A DNA stretch of 64,000 bases from Hellea sp. (GCA_028224375.1 JAOIVW010000002.1:62001-126000), one strand, 5' to 3'; shown: positions 1 through 8,396, counted from the first letter of the stretch. The notes: generated from the letters alone by a model not told the origin. Program-made: numbers and translations.

Positions 1-607
1 CCGTGAGCGCATTAAAAGCATTGTTCAGATTGACCAATAATTTGCCCCATTGCACAGCCAGAATATCCTCGGAAAGGCTTAAGCCCTGTCCAGCTTTGGC
101 GAATAGGTCTTGAAGCTGTTTCACGCGAGGGTCCTCGATAAATTGCGCGGTCAAATCGCCTTCTGTGCCGCAATGAAATCGCCCCGGGCCTGTGCCTGTG
201 ACGTTAAAGGGCACGACTCCGCCCAGTACAGTTTGACGCAGTGTCTCTCGCAAAATTTCGGGATTTCTCACCCCATTTTGGAAACTAATTATGACGGCAT
301 CATCTTTGGCATGGGCCGCTATGCTATTGGCTGCTTCAGCTGTATCCTGAGATTTGGTCGTCAGCAGAATAATATCTGCCGCAGAAATATCTTTTGGGTC
401 TAACGAGAACGTAAATTTATCAGGGGAAAGGGCTATCTCCTCCCGCTCAAAATGGGTGAGGGTTAGGCCATTAGCGTCAATATCCGTCTTAAACCGCTCC
501 CGCCCGATAAAGGTCACATGAGCGCCAGCATAGGCAAGCTGCCCGCCCAAATAACAGCCAATAGAGCCAGCTCCGAAAACAGCTATATTTAAAGGTGACG
601 CGCTCAT
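1..607 (-). CDS. panE: 2-dehydropantoate 2-reductase, 3' end outside window
   Basis: Reduces 2-dehydropantoate to pantoate with NADPH in pantothenate and coenzyme A synthesis. I translated the complement of 1-607: the frame is open throughout (202 residues) and runs off the left edge. The N-terminus has a Rossmann fold with the dinucleotide motif GAGSIG near residue 12. Later come LLTTKS, SFQNGV and the family signature KLLVNLNNAFNAL, which carries the catalytic Lys and Asn region. The ATG overlaps the stop of the upstream isomerase-like gene as ATGA, so the two are co-transcribed leftwards. The C-terminal helical substrate domain is only partly present. Family assignment is strong; specificity could also be a PanE/ApbA paralogue. 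Confidence 0.88.
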   Translation of the reverse strand, partial: MSASPLNIAVFGAGSIGCYLGGQLAYAGAHVTFIGRERFKTDIDANGLTLTHFEREEIALSPDKFTFSLDPKDISAADIILLTTKSQDTAEAANSIAAHAKDDAVIISFQNGVRNPEILRETLRQTVLGGVVPFNVTGTGPGRFHCGTEGDLTAQFIEDPRVKQLQDLFAKAGQGLSLSEDILAVQWGKLLVNLNNAFNALT

Positions 608-1209
608 GCTGTTTGCAAAGCTTGTTCTATTTGCCAAACGCGGTCTTTGCCAAAATACATCTCATCACCCAGAAAAAATGTGGGCAGGCCAAAGGCACCG
701 CGATCAACACAGGCTTGTGTGGCGTCCATCAGCGCTTGCTTTACCTCAGGCGTTTGTGTCGCCGCGATCAGAGTAGCTCCGTCGAGACCGGCTTCGTTTA
801 ACACTTGAACCAAAATATCGGGCTGGCTGATATCTTTATCGTCCTCCCAGATGGCTTTGAAGACTGCAGGATAGATGTCGTCATGCGTGCCCGCCTCTTG
901 CGCGGCGATGGCGGCCCGCATGGCGAGAAGCGTATTAACTGGAAAGGCCGAGTTAAAGCTAAAATCCACCAGATTATGGTCTTTGATAAAGCGCTCTATT
1001 TCCAGCAGCATATATTTTATTTTATGAGGCACATTCCCAAAGGCTTGCCAAGGCGGCTGATTACCAGTGGTTTTAAAGATGCCGCCAATGAGGACAGGGT
1101 GCATAACCACGTCAAGGCCTGTGCGTTTGCTGACACCTTGCAAAGCTTTCCATGCGAAATAGGTGTGGGGACTGCCGACGTCGTAATAAAAATCGAGTTT
1201 TTGTATCAT
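604..1209 (-). CDS. DsbA-family / 2-hydroxychromene-2-carboxylate isomerase-like protein
   Basis: A 201-residue thioredoxin-fold protein of the DsbA/GST-kappa group. The N-terminus has YYDVGSPHTYFAW, where the usual CxxC is replaced by a Ser (Ser13). That replacement is typical of HCCA isomerases, which use glutathione to isomerise chromene carboxylates, and it argues against thiol oxidase activity. The C-terminus has the family pattern GAFGLPTFFLGDEMYFGKDR. It overlaps panE by 4 bases (ATGA), so it leads that operon. The natural substrate is unknown. A role in glutathione-dependent isomerisation of aromatic breakdown products is inferred from the family alone. Confidence 0.8.
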   Translation of the reverse strand: MIQKLDFYYDVGSPHTYFAWKALQGVSKRTGLDVVMHPVLIGGIFKTTGNQPPWQAFGNVPHKIKYMLLEIERFIKDHNLVDFSFNSAFPVNTLLAMRAAIAAQEAGTHDDIYPAVFKAIWEDDKDISQPDILVQVLNEAGLDGATLIAATQTPEVKQALMDATQACVDRGAFGLPTFFLGDEMYFGKDRVWQIEQALQTA

Positions 1210-1285
1210 GTCACGATAAAGCCTTATATTTGTAAGCGTGACAAGGCTAAGTGAGTAATGGATTTAAAATGACAATGAGGATTTC

Positions 1286-2080
1286 ATGAGCGGTTTTAAG
1301 GATATTGCGGCATCTATATCCAAAGCGGGTGAAGGCTATCGCGGGACAATAGCTGAAAACTGGCGACAAGGCCGCACGGCTTATGGCGGATTGACGGCAG
1401 GACTCTCTCTGGTGGCGGCGCAAAAGCAATTTCCGGATTTGCCGCCTTTTAGAAGCGCGACCATAAACTTCATTGGACCGGTTTCGGGGGATCCGATTTT
1501 TTCATCACGCCTTTTACGCCAAGGCAGGAATGTCACCTCGATTGAAACAGAAGGCCGTGTTGAGGATAAGATTATTTCATCTTGCACATTTATCTTCGCA
1601 GGCTTGCGCGAGTCCAGCGTTGCCGTGGATTGTGTGGCGCCAAAAGCGCCTGAGCCCGATAAATGCGAACCCTTTACGCCGTCTGGCGCAGAAGCTTTCG
1701 TGCCTGCTTTTTTCAACCGTTTTGAGACGAAACTCATTGAAGGCTCGCGGCCCATGAGCGGGGCTGATAAAGGTTATATTCGGACATGGTCTCGTCATGC
1801 GGACCCGGCCTCTCGCGAAGGCATTGCAAGTCTGTTGACGCTCGGAGATGTCTTGCCGCCTTCAGCATCCCCGCTTTTTAAACAGATGGGCGCGATAAGT
1901 TCGATCAATTGGATTTTTACGGTGCTGACAGATGAGCCTAAAACTGAGGACGGTTGGTGGCATGTAGAAACAGATTTGACAGCGGCGGCGGGCGGATACT
2001 CTTCCCAAGTCATGCGCATTTGGAATACAGAGGGGCAATTAGTCGCCGAGGGTATGCAATGTGTAGCGATTTTTATGTAG
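1286..2080 (+). CDS. acyl-CoA thioesterase family protein (double hotdog)
   Basis: A 264-residue protein resembling the TesB-type thioesterases, with two hotdog domains in one chain. Visible family features are GRTAYGGLTAGLSLVAA near residue 30, RSATINFIGPVSGD at the first hotdog strand region, and a C-terminal half with WWHVETDLTAAAGGYSSQVMRIWN. It probably hydrolyses acyl-CoA esters in the cytoplasm; the substrate is unknown. The ATG follows a GAGG Shine-Dalgarno. It is divergent from the isomerase/panE pair, with a 76-base gap that must hold both promoters, and is followed after 49 bases by the flavoprotein gene. Confidence 0.8.
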   Translation: MSGFKDIAASISKAGEGYRGTIAENWRQGRTAYGGLTAGLSLVAAQKQFPDLPPFRSATINFIGPVSGDPIFSSRLLRQGRNVTSIETEGRVEDKIISSCTFIFAGLRESSVAVDCVAPKAPEPDKCEPFTPSGAEAFVPAFFNRFETKLIEGSRPMSGADKGYIRTWSRHADPASREGIASLLTLGDVLPPSASPLFKQMGAISSINWIFTVLTDEPKTEDGWWHVETDLTAAAGGYSSQVMRIWNTEGQLVAEGMQCVAIFM

Positions 2081-2129
2081 CTTGCGACTCTGCTATTTGC
2101 CCGTCATAAACCCCCGCAAGGAGAAATTT

Positions 2130-3668
2130 ATGTATCTTATATTAGCCGCCGAAGGCAGCCTCTCGGATATGATGGATATGTTGGCAGGAACAGCCGTTCG
2201 CGGGCTGAATATCCTGGGCTCGCTTTTTCTTTTTGTGCTTGGGATATTGGCGGCAGCCGTCATCATTCTGTTTATCATCGATATCAGCCAAACCAAGGAT
2301 ACAGTCCGCCGTAATTATCCGGTGATTGGCCGTTTTCGCGGCATGTTCTCCAAATTAGGTGAATTTTTTCGCCAATATTTTTTCGCGATGGACCGCGAGG
2401 AAATGCCTTTTAACCGCGCGCAACGTGATTACATAAATGACATTGCCGAAGACGGGAAAGAAGTTGTTCCCTTTGGCTCGACCAAAGTGCTCGCGCCGGG
2501 TGAGGCGATTTTTGCTAACGGTATGTTCCCGAAACTCGAAGGTACTCACAGCCCGCATGCGCCCTTTATAATCGGGAAAGACAGTAAGAGTCCTTACGCT
2601 CCGACCAGCTTGTTTAATATCTCCGCAATGAGTTACGGCTCATTATCCAAACCGGCGGTTGAGGCTTTGTCTCACGGGGCGCAAATGGCGGGATGCTGGC
2701 TCAATACAGGAGAGGGCGGCGTGTCGCCATATCACCTCGAAGGCGAATGTGATATTGTCTATCAACTCGGCACAGGAAAATTTGGTGCCCGCAATGATGA
2801 CGGAACGCTGAACTCCGAAATGCTTCGTAAAACCTGTGCAGAAAATCCTAATATTAAAATGATGGAAATCAAAATTTCCCAAGGCGCGAAGCCGGGTAAA
2901 GGCGGTATTTTGCCGGCGGAGAAAGTTACAGCGGAAATTGCCGAAATTCGCGGCATCAATGAAGGCGAAGCCGCGATCTCGCCTAATCGCCATGTTGACG
3001 CCGGAAACCCGGCGGAATTGCTCGACCTTATCCATGCCGTTCGCGAAGCTTCAGGTCTGCCAACAGGCATTAAATTTGTGGTCGGAAACATCACCCCGAT
3101 ACAAGAATTTATCAAAGAAATAAAAGAGCGCGGCGCGGCCTCAGCCCCTGATTTTATCACCGTGGATAGCGGCGATGGCGGGACAGGCGCGGCCCCGCTC
3201 CCGCTCATGGATAATATGGGCCTGTCTATTCGTGAGGGACTTCCGCTCATGGATGACTTACTGCGCGAGGAAGGTTTGAGAGACCGTATTGCGCTGATTG
3301 CCAGCGGTAAGTTAGTGACACCTGCCGATGCGGCCTGGGCTTTTTGTGTGGGCGCCGATTTCGTCAATGCGGCGCGCGGCTTCATGTTTGCGCTGGGCTG
3401 TATTCAAGCGCTTAAATGCGATGAGAACACTTGCCCGACCGGTATCACCACCCATAATAAGCGCCTGCAACGCGGCCTCGACCCTACCAATAAAGCCGTG
3501 CGGGTGATGAACTATTGTAAAGCCATTCAAAAAGAAGTCGAAATGATTGCCCATTCCTGCGGCGTCGACCATCCCCACGAACTGACAAGAAATCACGTCA
3601 TGATCGTTCAAGCCAGCGGACGCTCCAAGCCGTTCTCGCAAACCTGGGATCGCTCACGTTATTTGTAA
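2130..3668 (+). CDS. membrane-anchored FMN-binding glutamate synthase-like protein
   Basis: A 512-residue protein with a hydrophobic N-terminal segment (about residues 15-50) followed by a domain homologous to the FMN/Fe-S synthase half of GltB. Family motifs are SAMSYGSLSKPAVEAL, the phosphate-binding ISQGAKPGKGG, DSGDGGTGAAP, and the 3Fe-4S cluster cysteines in GCIQALKCDENTCPTG. It has no amidotransferase domain. The start at 2130 is chosen because AAGGAG lies 7-10 bases upstream; an in-frame start at 2082 has no ribosome site. A complete gltB lies at 38 kb, so this is a separate paralogue. The reaction is unknown; membrane-linked electron transfer to or from the flavin is an inference. Confidence 0.85.
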   Translation: MYLILAAEGSLSDMMDMLAGTAVRGLNILGSLFLFVLGILAAAVIILFIIDISQTKDTVRRNYPVIGRFRGMFSKLGEFFRQYFFAMDREEMPFNRAQRDYINDIAEDGKEVVPFGSTKVLAPGEAIFANGMFPKLEGTHSPHAPFIIGKDSKSPYAPTSLFNISAMSYGSLSKPAVEALSHGAQMAGCWLNTGEGGVSPYHLEGECDIVYQLGTGKFGARNDDGTLNSEMLRKTCAENPNIKMMEIKISQGAKPGKGGILPAEKVTAEIAEIRGINEGEAAISPNRHVDAGNPAELLDLIHAVREASGLPTGIKFVVGNITPIQEFIKEIKERGAASAPDFITVDSGDGGTGAAPLPLMDNMGLSIREGLPLMDDLLREEGLRDRIALIASGKLVTPADAAWAFCVGADFVNAARGFMFALGCIQALKCDENTCPTGITTHNKRLQRGLDPTNKAVRVMNYCKAIQKEVEMIAHSCGVDHPHELTRNHVMIVQASGRSKPFSQTWDRSRYL

Positions 3669-3687
3669 AGGTAACTCGTAATTTATT

Positions 3688-4284
3688 CTAGGCGCAGCGA
3701 AGCCGTTCAAATTCTTGGGCTAAATCTTCCGCGAGATGGGTGATTTGTGTTGGGGACCCACCTTGGTGAATCTCAAACCGAAGAGATGTAATGGCCGCTT
3801 GATAGCGCTTTGCAAGGCGCTGAGTATCCACATTTTCTGGGAGCTCGCCCAAGCTTTTGGCTTTTTGAAATATCTCCGAAAATGTGCCGCATAGCTCTGA
3901 CATATATGTCTTTGCGCGTTCTGAGATTTCGGTATCCGTAGAGCGCGTATCAATTAACGTCTTTACCAACATACAGGCTTGAGCTTGTTCGTCATCCGAC
4001 GGCAAATTTGCAAAACTACGCAGTTTATCGGACAGGGCTTGCAAAGGTGACGCAGCCGTTTTTCTCATGGAGGCGAAGCTTTCTTTGTTAGCCTCAAAAT
4101 ACCGCTCTAATGATAAAAGATATAAATTCGATTTACTTGAAAAGGCGGCGTAGATGCTGCCGGGCTTCATATTCAAGGCCGCCTCAAGATCCTTAAGAGA
4201 CGTTGCGTGATAGCCCTTTTTCCAAAAAAGAGACATGGCTGCGTCAAGCGCGACATCACGATTATATGGCGCTGCACGCGGCAT
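3688..4284 (-). CDS. TetR/AcrR family transcriptional regulator
   Basis: A 198-residue regulator. The N-terminal helix-turn-helix spans about residues 8-50 (ALDAAMSLFWKKGYHATSLKDL, then MKPGSIYAAFSSKSNLY), followed by a helical ligand domain. Its ATG lies two bases after the stop of the FrnE-like gene, so both are on one leftward transcript. Two near-identical palindromes sit in the promoter region between that operon and the CMD gene on the other strand and are the probable binding sites. The likely role is repression of the redox module; the inducer is unknown and could be an electrophile or oxidant. It converges on the flavoprotein gene. Confidence 0.9.
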   Translation of the reverse strand: MPRAAPYNRDVALDAAMSLFWKKGYHATSLKDLEAALNMKPGSIYAAFSSKSNLYLLSLERYFEANKESFASMRKTAASPLQALSDKLRSFANLPSDDEQAQACMLVKTLIDTRSTDTEISERAKTYMSELCGTFSEIFQKAKSLGELPENVDTQRLAKRYQAAITSLRFEIHQGGSPTQITHLAEDLAQEFERLRCA

Positions 4285-4286
4285 AT

Positions 4287-4931
4287 TTAGACAGTCTCTT
4301 TCGATAATTGATTGAGTATATTAGTGTAGTTTTCTGTGCCCTGCGCGCCCGTCACGAGGTGGCGACGATTAAAGACCACGGCGGGTACGCCGCTAATCCC
4401 TTGTTGTGTCCAGAACGCTTCTTCCTGCCGCACAGCTTGCGCATAACGTTGATCTTCCAAGACGGCCAAAGCCTCAGCTTTATCAAAACCTGCTTCATCG
4501 GCGATGTCAGACAAAACAGCCAGATCAGACAGGTCACGCCCATGGGTGAAATGGGCCGTGAAGAAAGCCATTTTCAGCTCTTGCTTGCGGCCTTGTTCGC
4601 CTGCCCAATGTAGTAATTGATGCGTATTAAATGTGTTATGCATACGGCTGTCAGGGGCATAGCGAAACTCAAACCCAAGATCAGTTCCAAGCTGGCTCAT
4701 ATGCTCACGGCTTTTTGCGGATTGCTCTGGGGTAGAGCCGTATTTCTCGGCGACATGTTCGCGGATATTTTGCCCTTCAGGCGGCATGTTCGGATTGAGT
4801 TCAAAGGGGTGCCAATGAATATCGTGAGGCGTCTTTGTGGTTTCAAGGGCGCGAAGTAATTGGCGGTAACCAATGATGCACCAAGGGCACATGACATCAG
4901 ATATAATATCTATGCGTAGCGTTTCTGACAT
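4287..4931 (-). CDS. FrnE-like DsbA-family oxidoreductase
   Basis: A 214-residue cytoplasmic DsbA-family protein with active site CPWC (Cys15, Cys18) in SDVMCPWCIIGYRQL, an inserted helical domain, and the cis-Pro region GISGVPAVVFNRRHLVTGAQ near the C-terminus. There is no signal peptide, as in the FrnE group of cytoplasmic disulfide isomerases/oxidoreductases linked to oxidative stress. It is first in a two-gene leftward operon with the TetR gene and divergent from a CMD-domain gene. The shared regulator and the paired redox cysteines suggest a role in electrophile or peroxide defence; that is inference. Confidence 0.87.
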   Translation of the reverse strand: MSETLRIDIISDVMCPWCIIGYRQLLRALETTKTPHDIHWHPFELNPNMPPEGQNIREHVAEKYGSTPEQSAKSREHMSQLGTDLGFEFRYAPDSRMHNTFNTHQLLHWAGEQGRKQELKMAFFTAHFTHGRDLSDLAVLSDIADEAGFDKAEALAVLEDQRYAQAVRQEEAFWTQQGISGVPAVVFNRRHLVTGAQGTENYTNILNQLSKETV

Positions 4932-5031
4932 ACTTCCCCCCTAATAATGTTCATAACAATCTGCATGATTTCGTGGTTTATCAATGCCTGCTTTGTGATG
5001 CCATAGATAATTTAGTAACGCGTTATCACAT

Positions 5032-5047
5032 TTGAGTGTATGCTCAA
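5032..5047. promoter_or_regulatory. palindromic operator 1 of the TetR-controlled divergent promoter
   Basis: TTGAGTGTATGCTCAA is an inverted repeat with arms TTGAG/CTCAA. It matches the second site (5056-5071, read on the other strand as TTGAGTGTTCGCTCAA) at 14 of 16 positions. Both lie between the divergent FrnE-like/TetR operon and the CMD gene. Their centres are 24 bases apart. Assignment to the TetR protein encoded next door is inference from position and from palindrome length, which suits a TetR dimer. Confidence 0.75.
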
Positions 5048-5055
5048 CTTAGCTC

Positions 5056-5071
5056 TTGAGCGAACACTCAA
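5056..5071. promoter_or_regulatory. palindromic operator 2 of the TetR-controlled divergent promoter
   Basis: TTGAGCGAACACTCAA, extended by one base pair on each side (5055-5072). Its reverse complement differs from operator 1 only at the two central bases. It lies about 54 bases upstream of the CMD start codon, where bound repressor could block that promoter and also the opposite one. Confidence 0.75.
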
Positions 5072-5124
5072 GAATGCCTATTTAGTCTTTGAAGAAAATA
5101 AATTCTATCAAGAGAGAAAGCATT

Positions 5125-5679
5125 ATGACTGATTTTACGTTGCACACAGAAGAGACAGCCCCTGAAGGCAGCAAAGCTTTACTTGCCGATTCACAAGCAG
5201 GTTTTGGCATGGTCCCAGGATTGCACGCTGTTATGGCCGAGTCCCCGGGTTTACTTGAAGGTTATAAAACTGTTCATAAGCTCTTTATGGAAACCAGTTT
5301 TGATAACGATGAAAAGACTGTTATTTGGCAAGCTATTAACGTTGAAAATTCTTGTCATTATTGCGTACCGGCCCATACGGGTATCGCAAAAAGCATGGGT
5401 GTGGATGACGCTATCACAGACGCCCTCCGTGATAAAACACCTTTGCCAAATGCGCGGTTGGAAGCTCTTCGTGATTTTACTTTAAGTGTTGCGCGGGATC
5501 GCGGTGATGTTGATGAAGCCAAAGTACAAGCCTTTCTAGACGCAGGCTTTACAAAGCAAAATATTCTCGAAGTCATTCTTGGCTACTCGCAAAAAGTCAT
5601 GTCCAATTACACAAACCATCTAGCAAATACCCCTGTCGATAAACCCTTTCAGAAATTTGCTTGGAATGAAGCTACCTAG
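5125..5679 (+). CDS. carboxymuconolactone decarboxylase / AhpD-like protein
   Basis: A 184-residue all-helical CMD-family protein. The AhpD-type redox motif is present in NSCHYCVPAHTGI: Cys77, Cys80 and His84. Family members with this motif act as peroxidase-like or thiol-disulfide proteins. The ATG at 5125 follows an AGAGAGAAAG purine stretch; an in-frame ATG at 5089 has no good ribosome site. It is divergent from the FrnE-like/TetR operon across a 193-base region with two matching palindromes, so the three genes probably form one regulon. The physiological substrate is unknown. Confidence 0.87.
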   Translation: MTDFTLHTEETAPEGSKALLADSQAGFGMVPGLHAVMAESPGLLEGYKTVHKLFMETSFDNDEKTVIWQAINVENSCHYCVPAHTGIAKSMGVDDAITDALRDKTPLPNARLEALRDFTLSVARDRGDVDEAKVQAFLDAGFTKQNILEVILGYSQKVMSNYTNHLANTPVDKPFQKFAWNEAT

Positions 5680-5705
5680 ACGCCCCACAATCTCTACGTA
5701 GCTTC

Positions 5706-5737
5706 GAGGCGGCGCGCAGCGCCCCGCACGCCGCCTC
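5706..5737. repeat. GC-rich inverted repeat (9-bp stem)
   Basis: GAGGCGGCG (5706-5714) and CGCCGCCTC (5729-5737) form a perfect 9-bp stem with a 14-base loop just downstream of the CMD gene stop. There is no T-run after it. It could help end or stabilise the CMD transcript, or be a short dispersed repeat. Confidence 0.45.
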
Positions 5738-5761
5738 ACCCTTCAATATTATTAATTCCGA

Positions 5762-5787
5762 AATAAAAAAAGGAGCCTTTCGGCTCC
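5762..5787 (-). terminator. terminator of yebC
   Basis: On the minus strand GGAGCC, loop GAAA, GGCTCC is followed by a run of T (complement of the A-run 5762-5771). The stem is 6 bp with a GNRA-type tetraloop. It lies 28 bases beyond the yebC stop and between the convergent CMD and yebC genes. Confidence 0.85.
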
Positions 5788-5814
5788 CTCATCATTTAAT
5801 TTTATTTATCGGGC

Positions 5815-6597
5815 CTAACCTTCATCACTCTCTAATGTCGCCATGGCCGCTTCGGTCATGTCAAAATTGTGGAAGACAGTGTTGACGTCATCGACATCGT
5901 CAAGCGCGTCGGTCAAGCGCACAACTGCTGCCGCTTGTTCGGGATTATCAATATCATTTTGACCTTTCCAAACAAGATTGACGGATTTGGCTTCGCCGAA
6001 GACTTTCTCAAGCTCAGCCGCAACTGCGCCTAAATCTTCTCGCGCTGTCCAAATCGTGTGGACGGGCTCATACTCATCCCATTGATCATCAGCCGCATCA
6101 TCAGATTCGCAATCATCTGCGCCCGCTTCAATGGCGGCTTCCATCATGCCGTCCTCATCCGTAACTTCTAGTGGATATTCAATCTTGCCAACTTGGTCGA
6201 ACATAAAGGCGACAGAGCCTGTCTCGCCTAAGGCTCCGCCATTTTTAGAAAAGGCTGTTCGCACAGCCATGGCCGCGCGGTTTTTATTATCTGTACTGGC
6301 TTCGACGATGAAACCAATGCCGCCAGGGCCAAAGCCTTCATAACGTATTTCTTCAAAATCATCTCCGTCGCCGCCCGCGCCTTTATCTACTGCACGCTGG
6401 ATATTATCCTTGGGCATGGACTGGCCCTTGGCGTTGTTAATCGCGAGGCGCAGACGTGGGTTCATATCCGGATCAGGACCGCCTATTTTTGACGCAATCG
6501 CGATATCTTTTGCGAGTTTTGAAAAAAGCTTAGAGCGGGCCTTATCCTGACGACCTTTGCGGTGTTGGATATTGGCCCATTTGGAATGGCCTGCCAT
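5815..6597 (-). CDS. yebC: YebC/PmpR family DNA-binding regulatory protein
   Basis: A 260-residue protein starting MAGHSKWANIQHRKGRQDKARSKLF-, the invariant YebC N-terminus, followed by DPDMNPRLRLAINNAKGQSMPKDNI and GPGGIGFIVEASTDNKNR. The start at 6597 is fixed by family alignment and a GGA-rich ribosome site; the frame is open further upstream but that part is not conserved. YebC proteins bind DNA as regulators and some act in translation, relieving stalling at proline stretches. The usual alphaproteobacterial neighbours ruvC/ruvAB are not next to it; the leftward sirtuin gene lies upstream. Confidence 0.95.
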   Translation of the reverse strand: MAGHSKWANIQHRKGRQDKARSKLFSKLAKDIAIASKIGGPDPDMNPRLRLAINNAKGQSMPKDNIQRAVDKGAGGDGDDFEEIRYEGFGPGGIGFIVEASTDNKNRAAMAVRTAFSKNGGALGETGSVAFMFDQVGKIEYPLEVTDEDGMMEAAIEAGADDCESDDAADDQWDEYEPVHTIWTAREDLGAVAAELEKVFGEAKSVNLVWKGQNDIDNPEQAAAVVRLTDALDDVDDVNTVFHNFDMTEAAMATLESDEG

Positions 6598-6670
6598 GAG
6601 GAATGTCCTTAGGTTTATTTGATTTTGACCGCGTTCTAAGGGATGGGGCGCGGCGGGGCAAGTGGCGGAT

Positions 6671-7378
6671 TTAGGATAGGACCTCATCCACCCATTGCGG
6701 GACAAGCGTCCCAGCAGGGCCAAGGCGGGTTTCATCGAAAAAGTTAGAGCCTTGGGAGCGTTCCAAGTTCAGCTCTAATGTGGCCTTGCCCATAGAGCGC
6801 GCCAATTGCACAAACCCTGCGGCGGGATAAACGGCGCCGCTCGTCCCGATGGAGACAAAGAGATCGCACGCCGCCAAACGCTCTTCAATAACATGCATGG
6901 CGTAAGGCATTTCTCCGAACCATACGATGTCAGGACGGGATGTGCCTGTGACGTAACATTTTCGGCAGGACAGGTTTGGCGAGGCGTCCTCTAAATGCTC
7001 CCAGCGATGCTCACAGGTTCCGCAGAGCATAGAGGTCAAAATACCGTGCATGTGAATAACTTCTTTTGCGCCGCCGCGTTCGTGTAGATCATCGACATTT
7101 TGGGTGACGAGGGTGAGCTGTCCACCTTGTTCCATTAACCCTGCCTCAAGCTTAGCTAAAGCATAATGCGCAGGATTTGGCTTGACCGTTTTCAGAGCTG
7201 CACGGCGTAAATTGTAAAAGCGGTGCACAAGCTCAGGGTCTTTGGCGAATCCTTCTGGCGTAGCCACATCCTCGACGCGGTGGTTCTCCCACAGCCCGCC
7301 TGCTGCGCGAAAGGTATCAATCCCGCTTTCGGCGGATACACCTGCGCCGGTCAGGATAACTATCTTTTGGCTTTTCAT
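6671..7378 (-). CDS. cobB: NAD-dependent protein deacylase, class III sirtuin
   Basis: A 235-residue sirtuin. Visible are the NAD-binding GAGVSAESGIDTFR (residues 11-24), QNVDDLHERGG, the catalytic His in HMHG (His111), and four zinc cysteines (119, 122, 138, 141). Tyr55 and Arg58 in FYNLRR match the Y-x-x-R pair that lets class III enzymes remove succinyl or malonyl groups, so desuccinylase or demalonylase activity is likely besides deacetylation. It is divergent from the phosphatase gene across only 23 bases, and transcribed toward yebC. Confidence 0.93.
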   Translation of the reverse strand: MKSQKIVILTGAGVSAESGIDTFRAAGGLWENHRVEDVATPEGFAKDPELVHRFYNLRRAALKTVKPNPAHYALAKLEAGLMEQGGQLTLVTQNVDDLHERGGAKEVIHMHGILTSMLCGTCEHRWEHLEDASPNLSCRKCYVTGTSRPDIVWFGEMPYAMHVIEERLAACDLFVSIGTSGAVYPAAGFVQLARSMGKATLELNLERSQGSNFFDETRLGPAGTLVPQWVDEVLS

Positions 7379-7401
7379 AAATTTGAGCCTAGAAGAAGTT
7401 C

Positions 7402-7866
7402 ATGATTGTGCCAAAAGTTTTATTTGTGTGTTTGGGAAATATTTGCCGTTCTCCTACGGCTGAGGCTGTGTTCACTACGAGAGCTAAGCAAGCTGGGCTC
7501 GACGTGCATGTCGAGAGCGCAGGCACGAGCGGTTGGCATATAGGCGAGCCGCCTGACCCGCGCAGTATTGCGGCAGGCGAAGCGCGCGGTTATAGCTTTC
7601 AGGGGCAAGCCTCCCGCAAAGTTATCCGCGCTGATTTTGGCAATTTTGATTATATACTCGCCATGGATGACAAGAACGTTGAGGCCCTTAAAGAGACAAG
7701 TCCTGAGAATTACTGGCAGCGTATTCAGCTGTTTCTGGACTATGCCCCCAGCAATACGGTGCGCGAAGTGCCCGACCCTTATTATGGTAGCGGCGATGGG
7801 TTCACCCGCGTGCTGGATTTAATCGAGCAGGCCAGTGACGGTTTGATTGCGGTTTTGTCTAAATGA
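7402..7866 (+). CDS. low molecular weight protein-tyrosine phosphatase
   Basis: A 154-residue phosphatase with the P-loop VCLGNICRSPTAE (Cys10 nucleophile, Arg16) and the general acid loop DPYYG near the C-terminus. It removes phosphate from phosphotyrosine; bacterial members are either general or act on tyrosine kinases of polysaccharide export. No such kinase is nearby. The stop overlaps the next ORF as ATGA, which suggests translational coupling with a membrane protein. Confidence 0.93.
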   Translation: MIVPKVLFVCLGNICRSPTAEAVFTTRAKQAGLDVHVESAGTSGWHIGEPPDPRSIAAGEARGYSFQGQASRKVIRADFGNFDYILAMDDKNVEALKETSPENYWQRIQLFLDYAPSNTVREVPDPYYGSGDGFTRVLDLIEQASDGLIAVLSK

Positions 7867-8396
7867 CGCCGCATTCAAACTTAAAGACCCAGCAATGGTT
7901 TTCTTTACTCATTTGGGTGGCGTGTTTTGTTCTACCTGGCGCAGCAATTTTTGCTGTCTCGGGAAAATATTATGGCCCCGTTTGGAGCTTATCTATGTCG
8001 ATCATTTTTTTACCTCACTTTTACTGGGCCTATAAAACTATCAAATTATCTGAATCTACAGGAGAGCCTTCCAAGTGGACTCTATTATTCAAGTTTTTGT
8101 TTGTTCTTGGAATGATTAGTCTTTGCGTGATGCTTTTTAGACTGCCTCTTCCTCTGCAGCTCGAATCAGAGCATCTAGAGACGGCGCTAACTTTGGGGTT
8201 CGTTCTGTTTTTTAGTTCAATTGTTTTCTTCTCTATAGCAGCGCGGTCTTTGGTCGGTGTAGAGAGAGACCTCTTCAATACATCTCCGAATGCATTCTTG
8301 GCTTTCGTAATATTTTTCTACTTACCAATCGGAATCTTCTTTTTAGTGCCACGTCTTCAAAAAATTTATGATGCCTCTCCTAACGGATTTGATTAG
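7863..8396 (+). CDS. membrane protein of unknown function
   Basis: A 177-residue protein I do not recognise. About five hydrophobic segments are visible (approximately residues 12-32, 40-58, 72-92, 105-127, 142-162) with short polar loops; the C-terminus DASPNGFD is polar. It starts in an ATGA overlap with the phosphatase stop, so it is almost certainly translated with it. Third-position GC looks lower than in its neighbours, which may mean a more recently gained or relaxed gene. Confidence 0.7.
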   Translation: MTPHSNLKTQQWFSLLIWVACFVLPGAAIFAVSGKYYGPVWSLSMSIIFLPHFYWAYKTIKLSESTGEPSKWTLLFKFLFVLGMISLCVMLFRLPLPLQLESEHLETALTLGFVLFFSSIVFFSIAARSLVGVERDLFNTSPNAFLAFVIFFYLPIGIFFLVPRLQKIYDASPNGFD

